This document shows, piece by piece, positions 36,125-43,751 of a stretch of 64,000 bases of DNA (positions within the stretch are counted from its first letter, which is position 1; every line of letters starts with the position of its first letter). Under the pieces are notes generated by a model. That model searched no databases. It was given only the letters and a program-made list of their open reading frames with translations, and was not told where the DNA came from. The DNA comes from Flammeovirga sp. OC4 (GTDB lineage Bacteria > Bacteroidota > Bacteroidia > Cytophagales > Flammeovirgaceae), in contig NZ_JTAM01000029.1 in NCBI RefSeq assembly GCF_000812565.1, positions 40,147 through 104,146 on the forward strand. Reading direction: 5' to 3'. The position numbers and the translations under genes are program-made.

Positions 36125-36679
36125 TCACTTATTCTTATTTGAGGCCGCATGCACTCTATTCAAACCTTTAGTTTCACCAAAGTGCTTTTCAGAATATTTA
36201 TTATAAGCATTAGCAGCCTCTTTTGCTGTTTTATAAACACCTAAATCATGTCGTTTTCCACCTGAATACAATACAGCCCGAAAAGAGTTTTTACTCACCT
36301 GCACTACACCTCTATAGCCTGTTTTATTTCTATGTTTCTGATGTCTTCTTAAATCAGCCATCGTCACCCATTCCAGATTTTCTTCCCTACAATCCAGCGT
36401 ATCTCCATTTTTATTCCTTACAAAAAGTCTTTTTGCAGCATCTGGTTTTTCAACAAAAGTTTCAGCAACGAGTTTGTGCAGGTAGATCGTTACATTTTGA
36501 TACTGTCCATTTTTTGTAGGATAATTTTTCTGAAAGAAAACATAACCACTGACATGCTTTCTAAGGTTTTCAAGAAATCCAATTTTTTTATAATATTCAT
36601 TACTTTCTATAAACTCAAACGTTTGAATAGAAATTAATGCGTTTTCGTCCGTATTTTTTAGTTTGATCTTACATAACAT
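36125..36679 (-). CDS. HNH-like plus AP2-domain protein
   Basis: The 184-residue protein combines an HNH_3-like segment at about 75-115 (VRNKNGDTLDCREENLEWVT) with a C-terminal AP2 DNA-binding domain at about 122-180 (GYRGVVQ, FRAVLYSGGKRHDLGVY, TAKEAANAYNKYS). The usual HNH catalytic histidine pair is not obvious. In bacteria and phages such HNH-AP2 proteins are mostly homing or stand-alone endonuclease relatives and are mobile. There is no transposase or repeat boundary at this site. It could be a small selfish gene or a domesticated DNA-binding protein. Confidence 0.75.
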   Translation of the reverse strand: MLCKIKLKNTDENALISIQTFEFIESNEYYKKIGFLENLRKHVSGYVFFQKNYPTKNGQYQNVTIYLHKLVAETFVEKPDAAKRLFVRNKNGDTLDCREENLEWVTMADLRRHQKHRNKTGYRGVVQVSKNSFRAVLYSGGKRHDLGVYKTAKEAANAYNKYSEKHFGETKGLNRVHAASNKNK

Positions 36680-36716
36680 GGTATAAAGAATTAAGTCAAC
36701 GATGGTTTTAAATTAT

Positions 36717-36732
36717 TAATTCGAACGAATGA
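36717..36732 (+). promoter_or_regulatory. 16-bp motif shared with the upstream region of the arginase-like gene
   Basis: TAATTCGAACGAATGA here is 15/16 identical to TAATTCGAACGATTGA at 39278-39293. This copy is flanked by TTATTAAT and ATTAATAA, forming a wider dyad. It lies about 155 bp before the 7-TM regulator gene. A binding site for that regulator (autoregulation) is inferred. Confidence 0.45.
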
Positions 36733-36885
36733 TTAATAAGATAGTTGTGTTTCATGTTATATTATTCACTATTGTTAAGTGACTATTACCTTAACAATGT
36801 GCATGATATGTGAGGGACAAATACATTTTATTCCAATAAATTCTTATTTTTAATAAAGCAATTAACTATATCTCGAAATTTTAAA

Positions 36886-38940
36886 ATGGGAATACTCTCT
36901 ACTTTGAACCTGATTCTTGCAGGTGTTTTTATCGCACTATCAATTTTATACATCCTGAACTACCTTTTAACGAAGCAAAAGAAAATTCAACTCACGTATA
37001 GTGGTATGTGTATACTTTCAAGTTTGTTTGTGTTATCTACTACTTTTATGCATATGGAAAGTGAGGTAGAAAGATATAGACAACTTCTCGCATTGGTTGT
37101 TTTTACCTATTTAATGCTGATGGAGTCTATTTTTTTAGTCCTTTATCTTTACAATAAACGAAGAGGGAAATTACCATTTTATGGCATTACGATCATCACT
37201 TTAGTCATCATTTTTGTGTTGTTTATTGAGAATACCAGTTTTATGTTTGATGGCCAATTTCAAATCATTGAATTCTTTTTGCTAGGGCATCAGAAGTATT
37301 ACATATTGAAGGGATCCTCCTCTGAAATCTATGATTTATCCGTTCTCGTATTTTATGGAAGTAGTGTGATTTATTTTATTTGGATGATTTCTATTTCTAA
37401 TTTCAATAAGAGCGATTTAAAGTTTCAAATTCATATTGCAGTATTGTTTCTATTTTTGGTCAGTAATATTTATGATGTTTTGATTGATGTTGGCATCATA
37501 GAGGTTTCAGTTTATACATCAGAATATGCGATTATCTTTTCAATATTACTTTTTAACATTGACCTCATTTCAGACCTTTATATAGGGACAAAAAATAAAG
37601 AAGAGTTGTATCACATTTCCCAAAATTTTAATCGATTAATCAAAGAAGTAAAATTATACGTTATAGGCTTTAATGTGCACAAGGAGATCAATTTTCAAAA
37701 TAATTTTTCAGAGGATGTATTTGGGAGTCAGTTGTTAGGTAATAACATTCAATCGATTCTTGAGGAACACCCAGAAGGAGATGGAGGGGATTTAATAGTT
37801 TATAAAAGTAAGTGTCGCCCTTTTAAATATTTAAAGTGCTCCACAATAACATTAGATATCAATGGAAATCTGCAAACCTATTTATTAGGTTATGATATCA
37901 CAGATAGAAGGCGAGAACAAAAGAAACTACAGGAGACTTTAATAGAATTGCATCAATTGACAGAGGAATTAGAGCAAGAGAACACGATTCTAAAAGTAGA
38001 GTCTCAAAAGAACAAACCGAATGAATTATTTGTCGGAAGTTTTGCTTCGAGTATTGAACAGGAAGTGTCACGCATCGCAAATTATAAAAGCACAGTTCTG
38101 ATTGAGGGAGCTAAAGGAACAGGGAAGAATTATGTAGCGGATATGATTATTGAGAAAAGTAATAGATCGGGTAAACCCAGCATCGTTTATAATTGTCATT
38201 CTTCAATTAAATCTATTTTCCAATCTCGCTATTATGAAAGTAAGTCAGGGGCTGAATATTCCAACAAAAGTATATTAGATGTGGCCAACCATGGAACACT
38301 GACTTTGTCTAACATTGAGAATATGTCAGTCGAAGACCAAAAGCATTTACTAGACTTCCTAAAGGAAAAAGAAAGTGCACGCCTCCAATATGACATTAGA
38401 TTTATTATCACCACAACAACTGATTTATTGCATTTAGTTAGAAAGAAGGAGTTCAATATGGAGCTATATCAATATTTGAGTATTTATACAATTCACCTAC
38501 CACAGTTAAAAAACCGTTTGGCTGATATTCCTTACCTCACCAATTTCTTTGTGGATCAATTTTGTAGAAGTAATAATATAGAACCCCTTTCCATTTCTAT
38601 GGCATGTATTAAAAAATTACAATCTTATGATTGGCCAGAAAACATCAAGGAATTGAGGTATATACTCCAAAAAGCAGTTTTGGCATCAACAGGAAAAACA
38701 CTTTGTCTTAAGGGGTTTGAAGAATATATGAATAAGAAAACAAAGCATGAAAGTACTTATTTGAATCTTTATGATCATGAAAGGAAGTACATCATTGAGA
38801 TTTTAAATTTATCAAATTGGAAGATCAGTGGTAAAAACAGTGCTTCTGAAATTTTAGGAATAAATGAAGCGACATTAAGATCTAAAATGAAAAAACTCTC
38901 TATTACAAAAGACATTAAAATCAGAAGTCAAGTAGAATAA
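36886..38940 (+). CDS. 7-TM regulator with degenerate NtrC-type AAA+ and Fis-type HTH
   Basis: The 684-residue protein has seven membrane spans in its first 230 residues, a PAS-like segment (about 240-340, ending GYDITDRRR), a coiled coil (about 340-375), an AAA+ domain of the sigma-54 activator type and a C-terminal Fis-type helix-turn-helix (ASEILGINEATLRSKMKKL). The Walker A motif is kept (GAKGTGKN, 408-415). The GAFTGA loop is replaced by GAEYSN (455-460), Walker B GTLFLDE by GTLTLSN (about 470-476) and the arginine fingers of FREDLYYRL by FNMELYQYL. It should therefore not remodel sigma-54 polymerase in the normal way. It directly precedes, in the same direction, the catabolic gene train and is its likely regulator. 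Confidence 0.78.
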   Translation: MGILSTLNLILAGVFIALSILYILNYLLTKQKKIQLTYSGMCILSSLFVLSTTFMHMESEVERYRQLLALVVFTYLMLMESIFLVLYLYNKRRGKLPFYGITIITLVIIFVLFIENTSFMFDGQFQIIEFFLLGHQKYYILKGSSSEIYDLSVLVFYGSSVIYFIWMISISNFNKSDLKFQIHIAVLFLFLVSNIYDVLIDVGIIEVSVYTSEYAIIFSILLFNIDLISDLYIGTKNKEELYHISQNFNRLIKEVKLYVIGFNVHKEINFQNNFSEDVFGSQLLGNNIQSILEEHPEGDGGDLIVYKSKCRPFKYLKCSTITLDINGNLQTYLLGYDITDRRREQKKLQETLIELHQLTEELEQENTILKVESQKNKPNELFVGSFASSIEQEVSRIANYKSTVLIEGAKGTGKNYVADMIIEKSNRSGKPSIVYNCHSSIKSIFQSRYYESKSGAEYSNKSILDVANHGTLTLSNIENMSVEDQKHLLDFLKEKESARLQYDIRFIITTTTDLLHLVRKKEFNMELYQYLSIYTIHLPQLKNRLADIPYLTNFFVDQFCRSNNIEPLSISMACIKKLQSYDWPENIKELRYILQKAVLASTGKTLCLKGFEEYMNKKTKHESTYLNLYDHERKYIIEILNLSNWKISGKNSASEILGINEATLRSKMKKLSITKDIKIRSQVE

Positions 38941-39238
38941 AATACAGTTAGTCTTATTTCTTTTAGTGAAATATCACGAAAATTAAATACTTTTTTTTGA
39001 ATGTAAATAATTTTAAACATTTGTTTTTCAGTTGTTTATGAATTTTAGTTTGAAGAAATGAGCTTTTTTTTGAGATCATGATAATTAGTTTTTAGTATTG
39101 TAAAACCCAATAGAGACAATTACATTTCTCATAAAAACTTATTTTAATACCCCAAAACCTATCAATTCGATGTTGTTCACAAAATTCTTGTACCTTACCC
39201 TGAAACTTTATGCTCCCTAGTACCGTTAAGTAGTTTGC
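38941..39238. other. Non-coding AT-rich region upstream of the gene train
   Basis: No coding frame or RNA gene was seen in the 427 bp between the regulator and the arginase-like gene. The first 300 bases are plain AT-rich DNA. The last part holds a possible hairpin (AGTAGTT at 39229-39235 and AACTACT at 39265-39271) and the two sites listed next. Confidence 0.4.
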
Positions 39239-39254
39239 AGGCACCGAAAAGGCA
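39239..39254 (+). promoter_or_regulatory. Weak sigma-54-like promoter candidate
   Basis: AGGCACcgaaaAGGCA has GG and GC exactly 10 bases apart, as sigma-54 promoters need, with 5/6 agreement in the -24 box and only GC plus A in the -12 box. It lies about 115 bp before the arginase-like start and next to a sigma-54-activator-like gene. The regulator's degenerate AAA+ domain argues against use of sigma-54. Confidence 0.3.
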
Positions 39255-39277
39255 TCTGTTTTTTAACTACTCGATTA

Positions 39278-39293
39278 TAATTCGAACGATTGA
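39278..39293 (+). promoter_or_regulatory. Second copy of the 16-bp motif
   Basis: TAATTCGAACGATTGA matches the site upstream of the 7-TM regulator at 15/16 positions. It lies 75 bases before the arginase-like start codon. A shorter TTCGAAC also occurs in a hairpin loop before the Ldh2-type gene (41517-41523). Confidence 0.45.
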
Positions 39294-39367
39294 ATAAATA
39301 TTGGTTTGACTACAAAACCTACACTACTTTAAAATAAAGTTATTACTAAGATAAATTTAAGATTACT

Positions 39368-40531
39368 ATGAAAAAGGAAATCAAAAAGTATCCACCAATT
39401 CCTCAAGAAAGATTAGAAAAGTACCAAGACCTTTGGAAAAACTCTACGAGTAGAGATGGAGTTCACCCGGATGTAAAAGCTCATTTAGAAAGAGTAAAAA
39501 CGATGGGAGACGGCCAAGGAATTGAGTTCTTGAGTAATATCAACAAAGATTATTTGGGTGCTTTTATGGCTCCATTCTCTAGAGACTTAGAGGATGCAGA
39601 CATTGCTGTAATTGGTATGCCTTTTGAAAAGTCTGCTCCAATGAATGCTTCCCACAAATATGGTCCAAAGGCATTAAGAGAGCTTTCAAAAAACTTTATG
39701 GGTACTACTGAGCCATGGATCAATGGAGAGTTCGATATTCCTTTCGATTTTGCGAACATCATTGACTACGGTACAATTGATACGTATGGTCAGTTTGATT
39801 TATCTGGTGAAATGGAGCACGCAATCGAGCATTACAGAAAAATCGTTTGTGATAACCATATCGTTCCATTTATGTGGGGTGGTGATCACACTGTTTCAGT
39901 AGCCCCTTTATTGACGTTAGGTGAAACTTACGGACCACTTTCTGTAATTCACTTTGATGCTCACTATGACTTAGTGACTGAAGCAGATTTCCCTTATCCT
40001 TACCACTCAGGTAACATGTTTACACAAAACTTTGCGAAAGGTAATGTAGACCCTGAGAGAATGATCCAAATTGGTATCCGTGGTAGAATGACAGGTTTAG
40101 TAGGTGGTCACGCGAAAAACTTCGGTACTAATGTTGTTTTTGCTGATGAAGCAAGAATCATGTCACCAAGAGAAATGGCTGATAAGATCATTGAAGTTGT
40201 TGGAGATGGCCCTACTTATATCTCATTGGACTTGGATTCTTTAGATCCAGTATACAATTCAGCTTCATCTGCAGTAGAACCATTCGGTTTAGATGCAAAC
40301 TGGGTACATGATGTATTGAAATTAGTTCGTATGTCAGGTAAAGTAAACTTAGTCGGTGCAGATGTAGTGGAGTACGCTCCTCAAAATGACCCTGCTAAAA
40401 CATTCGGTTATATCGCTGCAGGCTTAAGCTGGAAGATCCTTTGCTGGTTAGCGGCAGATGTAAAACGTAGAAATGGAGGCAAAAATCATCCAACGAACTG
40501 GCCTCAAGCGTTTGGTAACGTAACCCTTTAA
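39368..40531 (+). CDS. Arginase/agmatinase-fold metallohydrolase with unusual substrate loop
   Basis: The 387-residue protein is a ureohydrolase. All binuclear-metal ligands are visible: H174 in GGDHT, D197, H199 and D201 in FDAHYD, and D288 and D290 in SLDLDSLDP. The family should hydrolyse an amidino group to urea or ammonia. A N-terminal extension of about 70 residues makes it longer than agmatinase. The PGTG-type substrate loop after the last aspartates is replaced by VYNSASSAVEPFGLD, so arginine or agmatine need not be the substrate; guanidine hydrolases and guanidino-acid hydrolases share the long form. It opens a long rightward gene train and has a motif-bearing upstream region. Automated tools will call it speB, which I would not accept. 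Confidence 0.85.
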   Translation: MKKEIKKYPPIPQERLEKYQDLWKNSTSRDGVHPDVKAHLERVKTMGDGQGIEFLSNINKDYLGAFMAPFSRDLEDADIAVIGMPFEKSAPMNASHKYGPKALRELSKNFMGTTEPWINGEFDIPFDFANIIDYGTIDTYGQFDLSGEMEHAIEHYRKIVCDNHIVPFMWGGDHTVSVAPLLTLGETYGPLSVIHFDAHYDLVTEADFPYPYHSGNMFTQNFAKGNVDPERMIQIGIRGRMTGLVGGHAKNFGTNVVFADEARIMSPREMADKIIEVVGDGPTYISLDLDSLDPVYNSASSAVEPFGLDANWVHDVLKLVRMSGKVNLVGADVVEYAPQNDPAKTFGYIAAGLSWKILCWLAADVKRRNGGKNHPTNWPQAFGNVTL

Positions 40532-40596
40532 TCATTAATACAACTCCTCAATCTGAGTTTATTTAATAAAGTATTACATTTTAAATTTGAATACTG

Positions 40597-40633
40597 GATT
40601 ATTTATAAATAATCAGAATGGCACTTTACTGCC
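40597..40633 (+). promoter_or_regulatory. 18-bp perfect palindrome next to a TGGCAC box
   Basis: GATTATTTATAAATAATC at 40597-40614 is a perfect palindrome. Five bases later TGGCAC (40619-40624) matches a sigma-54 -24 element, but the following GC is one base too close (9 instead of 10 between GG and GC). The palindrome may be an operator or a weak A/T hairpin ending the arginase-like transcript; the SDR gene begins 60 bases downstream. Confidence 0.4.
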
Positions 40634-40692
40634 TATAAAAATAGGAATGTAACCTTTTGACTAGACTCAGATTGATCATCAAAATTATAATT

Positions 40693-41463
40693 ATGGCAAA
40701 TTTCTTTTCACTAGAAAACCAAGTTGCTATCGTGACTGGTGGTACTTCAGGTATCGGTTTAAAAACAGCAGAACGTTTTATTGCAGCAGGTGCAAAAGTG
40801 GTGATTTCAGGTCGTAAAGACGGATCTGAAATCGCTGAGAAAATTGGTGCGACATTCGTTCAATGTGACGTGTCAAGTGCTGAATCTGTGGAAGCAATGG
40901 TCAACAAAACAGTAGAAGTTTATGGTAAGATTGACATCTTAGTGAACAATGCTGGAGCCAACTTCGGTTATGATACCATGATGGAGACGGACATTGAAAA
41001 CTTCGATAAAAACTTCGCTATCAACACGAAAGGTGTGGTTCACGGTATCAAATTCGGTGTTCCTCAAATGAACGATGGCGGTAGAATTGTCAATGTAGCT
41101 TCAGCGGCAGCAGTACAAGGTGTAGCTTATTTAGCACCTTACGTTGCTTCAAAATGGGCAGTAGTAGGAATCACTAAAACTGCAGCGGTAGAGTTGGGAA
41201 GTAGAGGAATCAGAGCAAACGTAATTGCACCTACTTCTGTAAATACTCCAATGGCCAACACTCCTGAGGGACAACCTCAATTGAGAATGGAGCACAAAGC
41301 AGTGCCTCTAGGAAGAATCGCTGAACCAGAAGAAGTGGCATCATTGATTCACTTCTTAGCGGCTAAAGACTGTGACTTCGTGAACGGTCAAGTGATTGGT
41401 GTTGACGGTGGTTTCACTGCAGGCATGAGCATTGATGCTTACAACACTTTAGCTTCAGAATAA
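40693..41463 (+). CDS. Short-chain dehydrogenase/reductase 1
   Basis: The 256-residue enzyme is a classical NAD(P)-dependent SDR: TGGTSGIG cofactor loop (about 16-23), CDVSSAES, NNAGANFG, catalytic Ser in VNVASAAAVQG, YVASK catalytic pair (about 155-159), and VDGGFTAGMS at the end. The start at 40693 (MANFFSLENQ) is chosen because the fold begins directly; an upstream ATG adds a 12-residue hydrophobic tail without homology. It probably oxidises a hydroxyl or reduces a ketone in the pathway encoded by its neighbours. Confidence 0.88.
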   Translation: MANFFSLENQVAIVTGGTSGIGLKTAERFIAAGAKVVISGRKDGSEIAEKIGATFVQCDVSSAESVEAMVNKTVEVYGKIDILVNNAGANFGYDTMMETDIENFDKNFAINTKGVVHGIKFGVPQMNDGGRIVNVASAAAVQGVAYLAPYVASKWAVVGITKTAAVELGSRGIRANVIAPTSVNTPMANTPEGQPQLRMEHKAVPLGRIAEPEEVASLIHFLAAKDCDFVNGQVIGVDGGFTAGMSIDAYNTLASE

Positions 41464-41483
41464 GCAATCTCAAAATATATATA

Positions 41484-41540
41484 GAAGCTGTCGTAACAAC
41501 TCAAAAGATGATAAACTTCGAACAGGTTTACGACAGCTTC
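41484..41540 (+). terminator. 13-bp stem-loop before the Ldh2-type gene
   Basis: GAAGCTGTCGTAA (41484-41496) and TTACGACAGCTTC (41528-41540) pair perfectly around a 31-nt loop that contains TTCGAAC. No T run follows. It may attenuate or process the message between SDR 1 and the Ldh2-type gene. Confidence 0.5.
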
Positions 41541-41580
41541 ACATCAACAATTAGTTTCTAAAAATTAAAAAAACACTACG

Positions 41581-42726
41581 ATGGGAGCACAAGGAAAAAC
41601 AAAATCGACGAATGCAGACTTCTTACGTTACGCTTTAAAAAGAACTTGGATGGCTGCAGGTGCATCAGAAGAGCACGGTGATGCAGTAGCTGACGCATTA
41701 ATGTTAGGTATCCGCCAAGGAAAATTAAACCAAGGTTTAGGGGTGTATGAAGCAATTGATATTATGCACCAATCAGGTTTATTGGATATCAATGCAGAGC
41801 CGGAAGTTGTAGGTGAAGGCGATACTTGGGCATCAATTGACGGTAAGCGTTCATCAGGTTATTGGACATTGACTAAGATGGCCAACATGGCCATCGAAAA
41901 AGCGAAAAAGCATGGTATTGCTATCGTTTTCGGTCATAACCACAATGATGCAGGTTCATTTGGAGCTTACACTTGGATGGCGTCAAAAGCAGGTTGTGTA
42001 GCATTAACGTCGAACAACTCAGTACCAATGTGTTCGCCTCTAGGTGGTATGTCAAACACAATTTCAGTACCTCCATTTGATGGTATTGGTCCAGCAGGTG
42101 AGAAGCCTCCAGTATGGATGTCCACAAAACTTTGTGAGTGGTACGATGCAGATACTGCACAAGCGGTTCTTCAAGGTACTAAGCTGAAAGGTGATTATGT
42201 AATTGACCCTGAAACAGGTGAATTATCAAATGATTTAGCTCCTTACGCTCAGCCAATTGAAGGATACGGTCGTGTGTACAACCAATCGGCTTTCCAACAA
42301 TTATCAAATCCTAGAGTATACATGTTGAACTTATTCAACGAATTACTTTCAGGTATTATCAACCCAGGTGGTATCATCACTCCAGAGGTTCCATCACTAG
42401 GTGATATTGTGGACAAAAAAGCAGACGGTACTTCAGTAGGTGGTTCTTACTTTATCTGTATCGATCCTTCAGTATTTGGTCCATTGGGTGATGTATTGGC
42501 GAAATCAGATCGTTTTGCTCAAGCAATCGAAGATTCACCAGCTCGTCCAGGTCAAAGAAAGCCAGGTATGCCAGGTGCTAGAGGATATGAGTCAATCATC
42601 AAAGACGAGGAAATCGTTGAGGTATTGGATTCTCACTGGGAGCCATTCTTCAAAACTCAAGCAGGAAGATACGGTCTTTCTGAAGAAAGCTTAAGAGAAG
42701 AGTGGGAAGCTCAAAGAAATAAATAA
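41581..42726 (+). CDS. Ldh2/malate-lactate-type NAD(P)-dependent oxidoreductase
   Basis: The 381-residue protein belongs to the Ldh2 family, unrelated to the Rossmann lactate dehydrogenases. Members act on malate, ureidoglycolate, 2,3-diketogulonate or cyclic imino acids. The active-site histidine segment is GHNHNDAGSFGAYTWMA (about 119-135), followed by ALTSNNSVP and the C-terminal GGSYFICIDPSVFG. In the common family motif the residues around the His are SNHFGxAGYY, so this member is altered. An ureidoglycolate- or imine-type substrate would fit an arginase-fold partner, but that is inference. Confidence 0.85.
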   Translation: MGAQGKTKSTNADFLRYALKRTWMAAGASEEHGDAVADALMLGIRQGKLNQGLGVYEAIDIMHQSGLLDINAEPEVVGEGDTWASIDGKRSSGYWTLTKMANMAIEKAKKHGIAIVFGHNHNDAGSFGAYTWMASKAGCVALTSNNSVPMCSPLGGMSNTISVPPFDGIGPAGEKPPVWMSTKLCEWYDADTAQAVLQGTKLKGDYVIDPETGELSNDLAPYAQPIEGYGRVYNQSAFQQLSNPRVYMLNLFNELLSGIINPGGIITPEVPSLGDIVDKKADGTSVGGSYFICIDPSVFGPLGDVLAKSDRFAQAIEDSPARPGQRKPGMPGARGYESIIKDEEIVEVLDSHWEPFFKTQAGRYGLSEESLREEWEAQRNK

Positions 42727-42819
42727 TTATAGAAAATAACCGTAGGAAGCTATTTCATTGTTTATAAAGGGATGTCGTAAATCGGCATCCCAACTTGAAA
42801 ATTTCTACGAATAAAAATA

Positions 42820-43626
42820 TTGAATATGAATCTTCTTGAAAACAAAGTAGCATTAGTAACAGGAGCGACAAAAACAAAAGGTCTAGGTAGAGCAATTGCT
42901 GAGAAATTAGCGGAATTAGGAGCAAAAGTCGTTTTAACGGGTCGTAATAGCTCAAAAGAAGGAATGGAAGCAAACGTTGCTGCTATCAAAGCAAATGGTG
43001 GTGAAGCAATGGGTGTTTTGGTTGACGTATCTGATGCAGCTCAAGTTGATGCTGCGATTCAACAAGTATTAGATGCTTACGGTACTTTAGATATCGTAGT
43101 AAACAATGCAGGTGTAGGATTTGGTTCTGCTTTATTGGATGAAAATACAGATAAAGACTGGGATGCGAACTACGCTGTAAACGTAAAAGGTGCATTAGCA
43201 GTATGTAAAGGAGCGATCCCTGCGATGGAAAAATCAGGTGGTGGAGCTATTGTAAACGTAGCTTCAACTGCAGGTATTGCAGCAGGTATGGGTATGCCTT
43301 ATCCATATGTAGCTACTAAGCACGCATTAGTGGGAGCGACAAAGGTATTAGCCATTGAGCAAGCAGCAAAAGGTATTCGTGCCAACGTTGTTGCTCCAGG
43401 TGCAATCAATACGGACATGTTGCAAGAAGCTTATAAAGCTATTGCTGAAGCGGAAGGTTGTTCTGTAGAAGAAGCAGCAGCAAAAGAGAATGCGGGTATT
43501 CCATTAGGCAGACCTGCTGAGCCAAGTGAAATTGCAGAAGCGATTGTTTACTTAGCATCTCCTGCAGCAAGTTATGTTACTGGTATTGTACTTCCTGTTC
43601 ACGGAGGTATGGCTCCAGGATTATAA
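42820..43626 (+). CDS. Short-chain dehydrogenase/reductase 2, extended glycine loop
   Basis: The 268-residue SDR has cofactor loop TGATKTKGLGRA (two residues longer than TGxxxGxG), VDVSDAAQ, NNAGVGFGS, catalytic Ser in VNVASTAGIAAG, YVATK and a C-terminal PVHGGMAPG. A second ATG six bases in (42826) is an equally good start. Stretches of Ala and Gly codons are strongly preferred, like the adjacent genes. It follows the Ldh2-type gene after a 93-bp gap holding a small imperfect hairpin (GGGATG/CATCCC). Confidence 0.88.
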   Translation: MNMNLLENKVALVTGATKTKGLGRAIAEKLAELGAKVVLTGRNSSKEGMEANVAAIKANGGEAMGVLVDVSDAAQVDAAIQQVLDAYGTLDIVVNNAGVGFGSALLDENTDKDWDANYAVNVKGALAVCKGAIPAMEKSGGGAIVNVASTAGIAAGMGMPYPYVATKHALVGATKVLAIEQAAKGIRANVVAPGAINTDMLQEAYKAIAEAEGCSVEEAAAKENAGIPLGRPAEPSEIAEAIVYLASPAASYVTGIVLPVHGGMAPGL

Positions 43627-43628
43627 TC

Positions 43629-43649
43629 AGGTAAGAGGTAAGAGGTAAG
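43629..43649 (+). repeat. Three tandem AGGTAAG units
   Basis: Three exact 7-bp AGGTAAG units follow the SDR 2 stop, continuing into AATTAAGAGTGAAGAGG. A partly complementary stretch (CATACCTCTTTCTTCTTCC) lies 70 bases on, before SDR 3, and between them GTTATGA/TCATAAC can pair. The gap may form a long imperfect hairpin. Confidence 0.5.
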
Positions 43650-43751
43650 AATTAAGAGTGAAGAGGAATGGTTCGTGTTATGATTCTTAGGTCATAACAT
43701 GGACTAGCTTCTCTCATACCTCTTTCTTCTTCCATCAAATAAAGTAATAAA

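Noticed and set aside
39221..39275. Guanidine riboswitch before the arginase-like gene
   Set aside because: None of the known guanidine-I, -II or -III signatures (such as paired ACGR loops) is visible; only a simple possible hairpin.
39368..40531. Naming the gene speB (agmatinase)
   Set aside because: The metal site fits the superfamily only; the substrate loop differs and polyamine genes are absent.
40619..40633. Full sigma-54 promoter at TGGCACTTTACTGCC
   Set aside because: GG and GC are 9 instead of 10 bases apart, a spacing that sigma-54 rarely accepts.
43629..43649. Tandem AGGTAAG units as a CRISPR array
   Set aside because: Units are 7 bp and directly adjacent, without spacers, and there are no cas genes.
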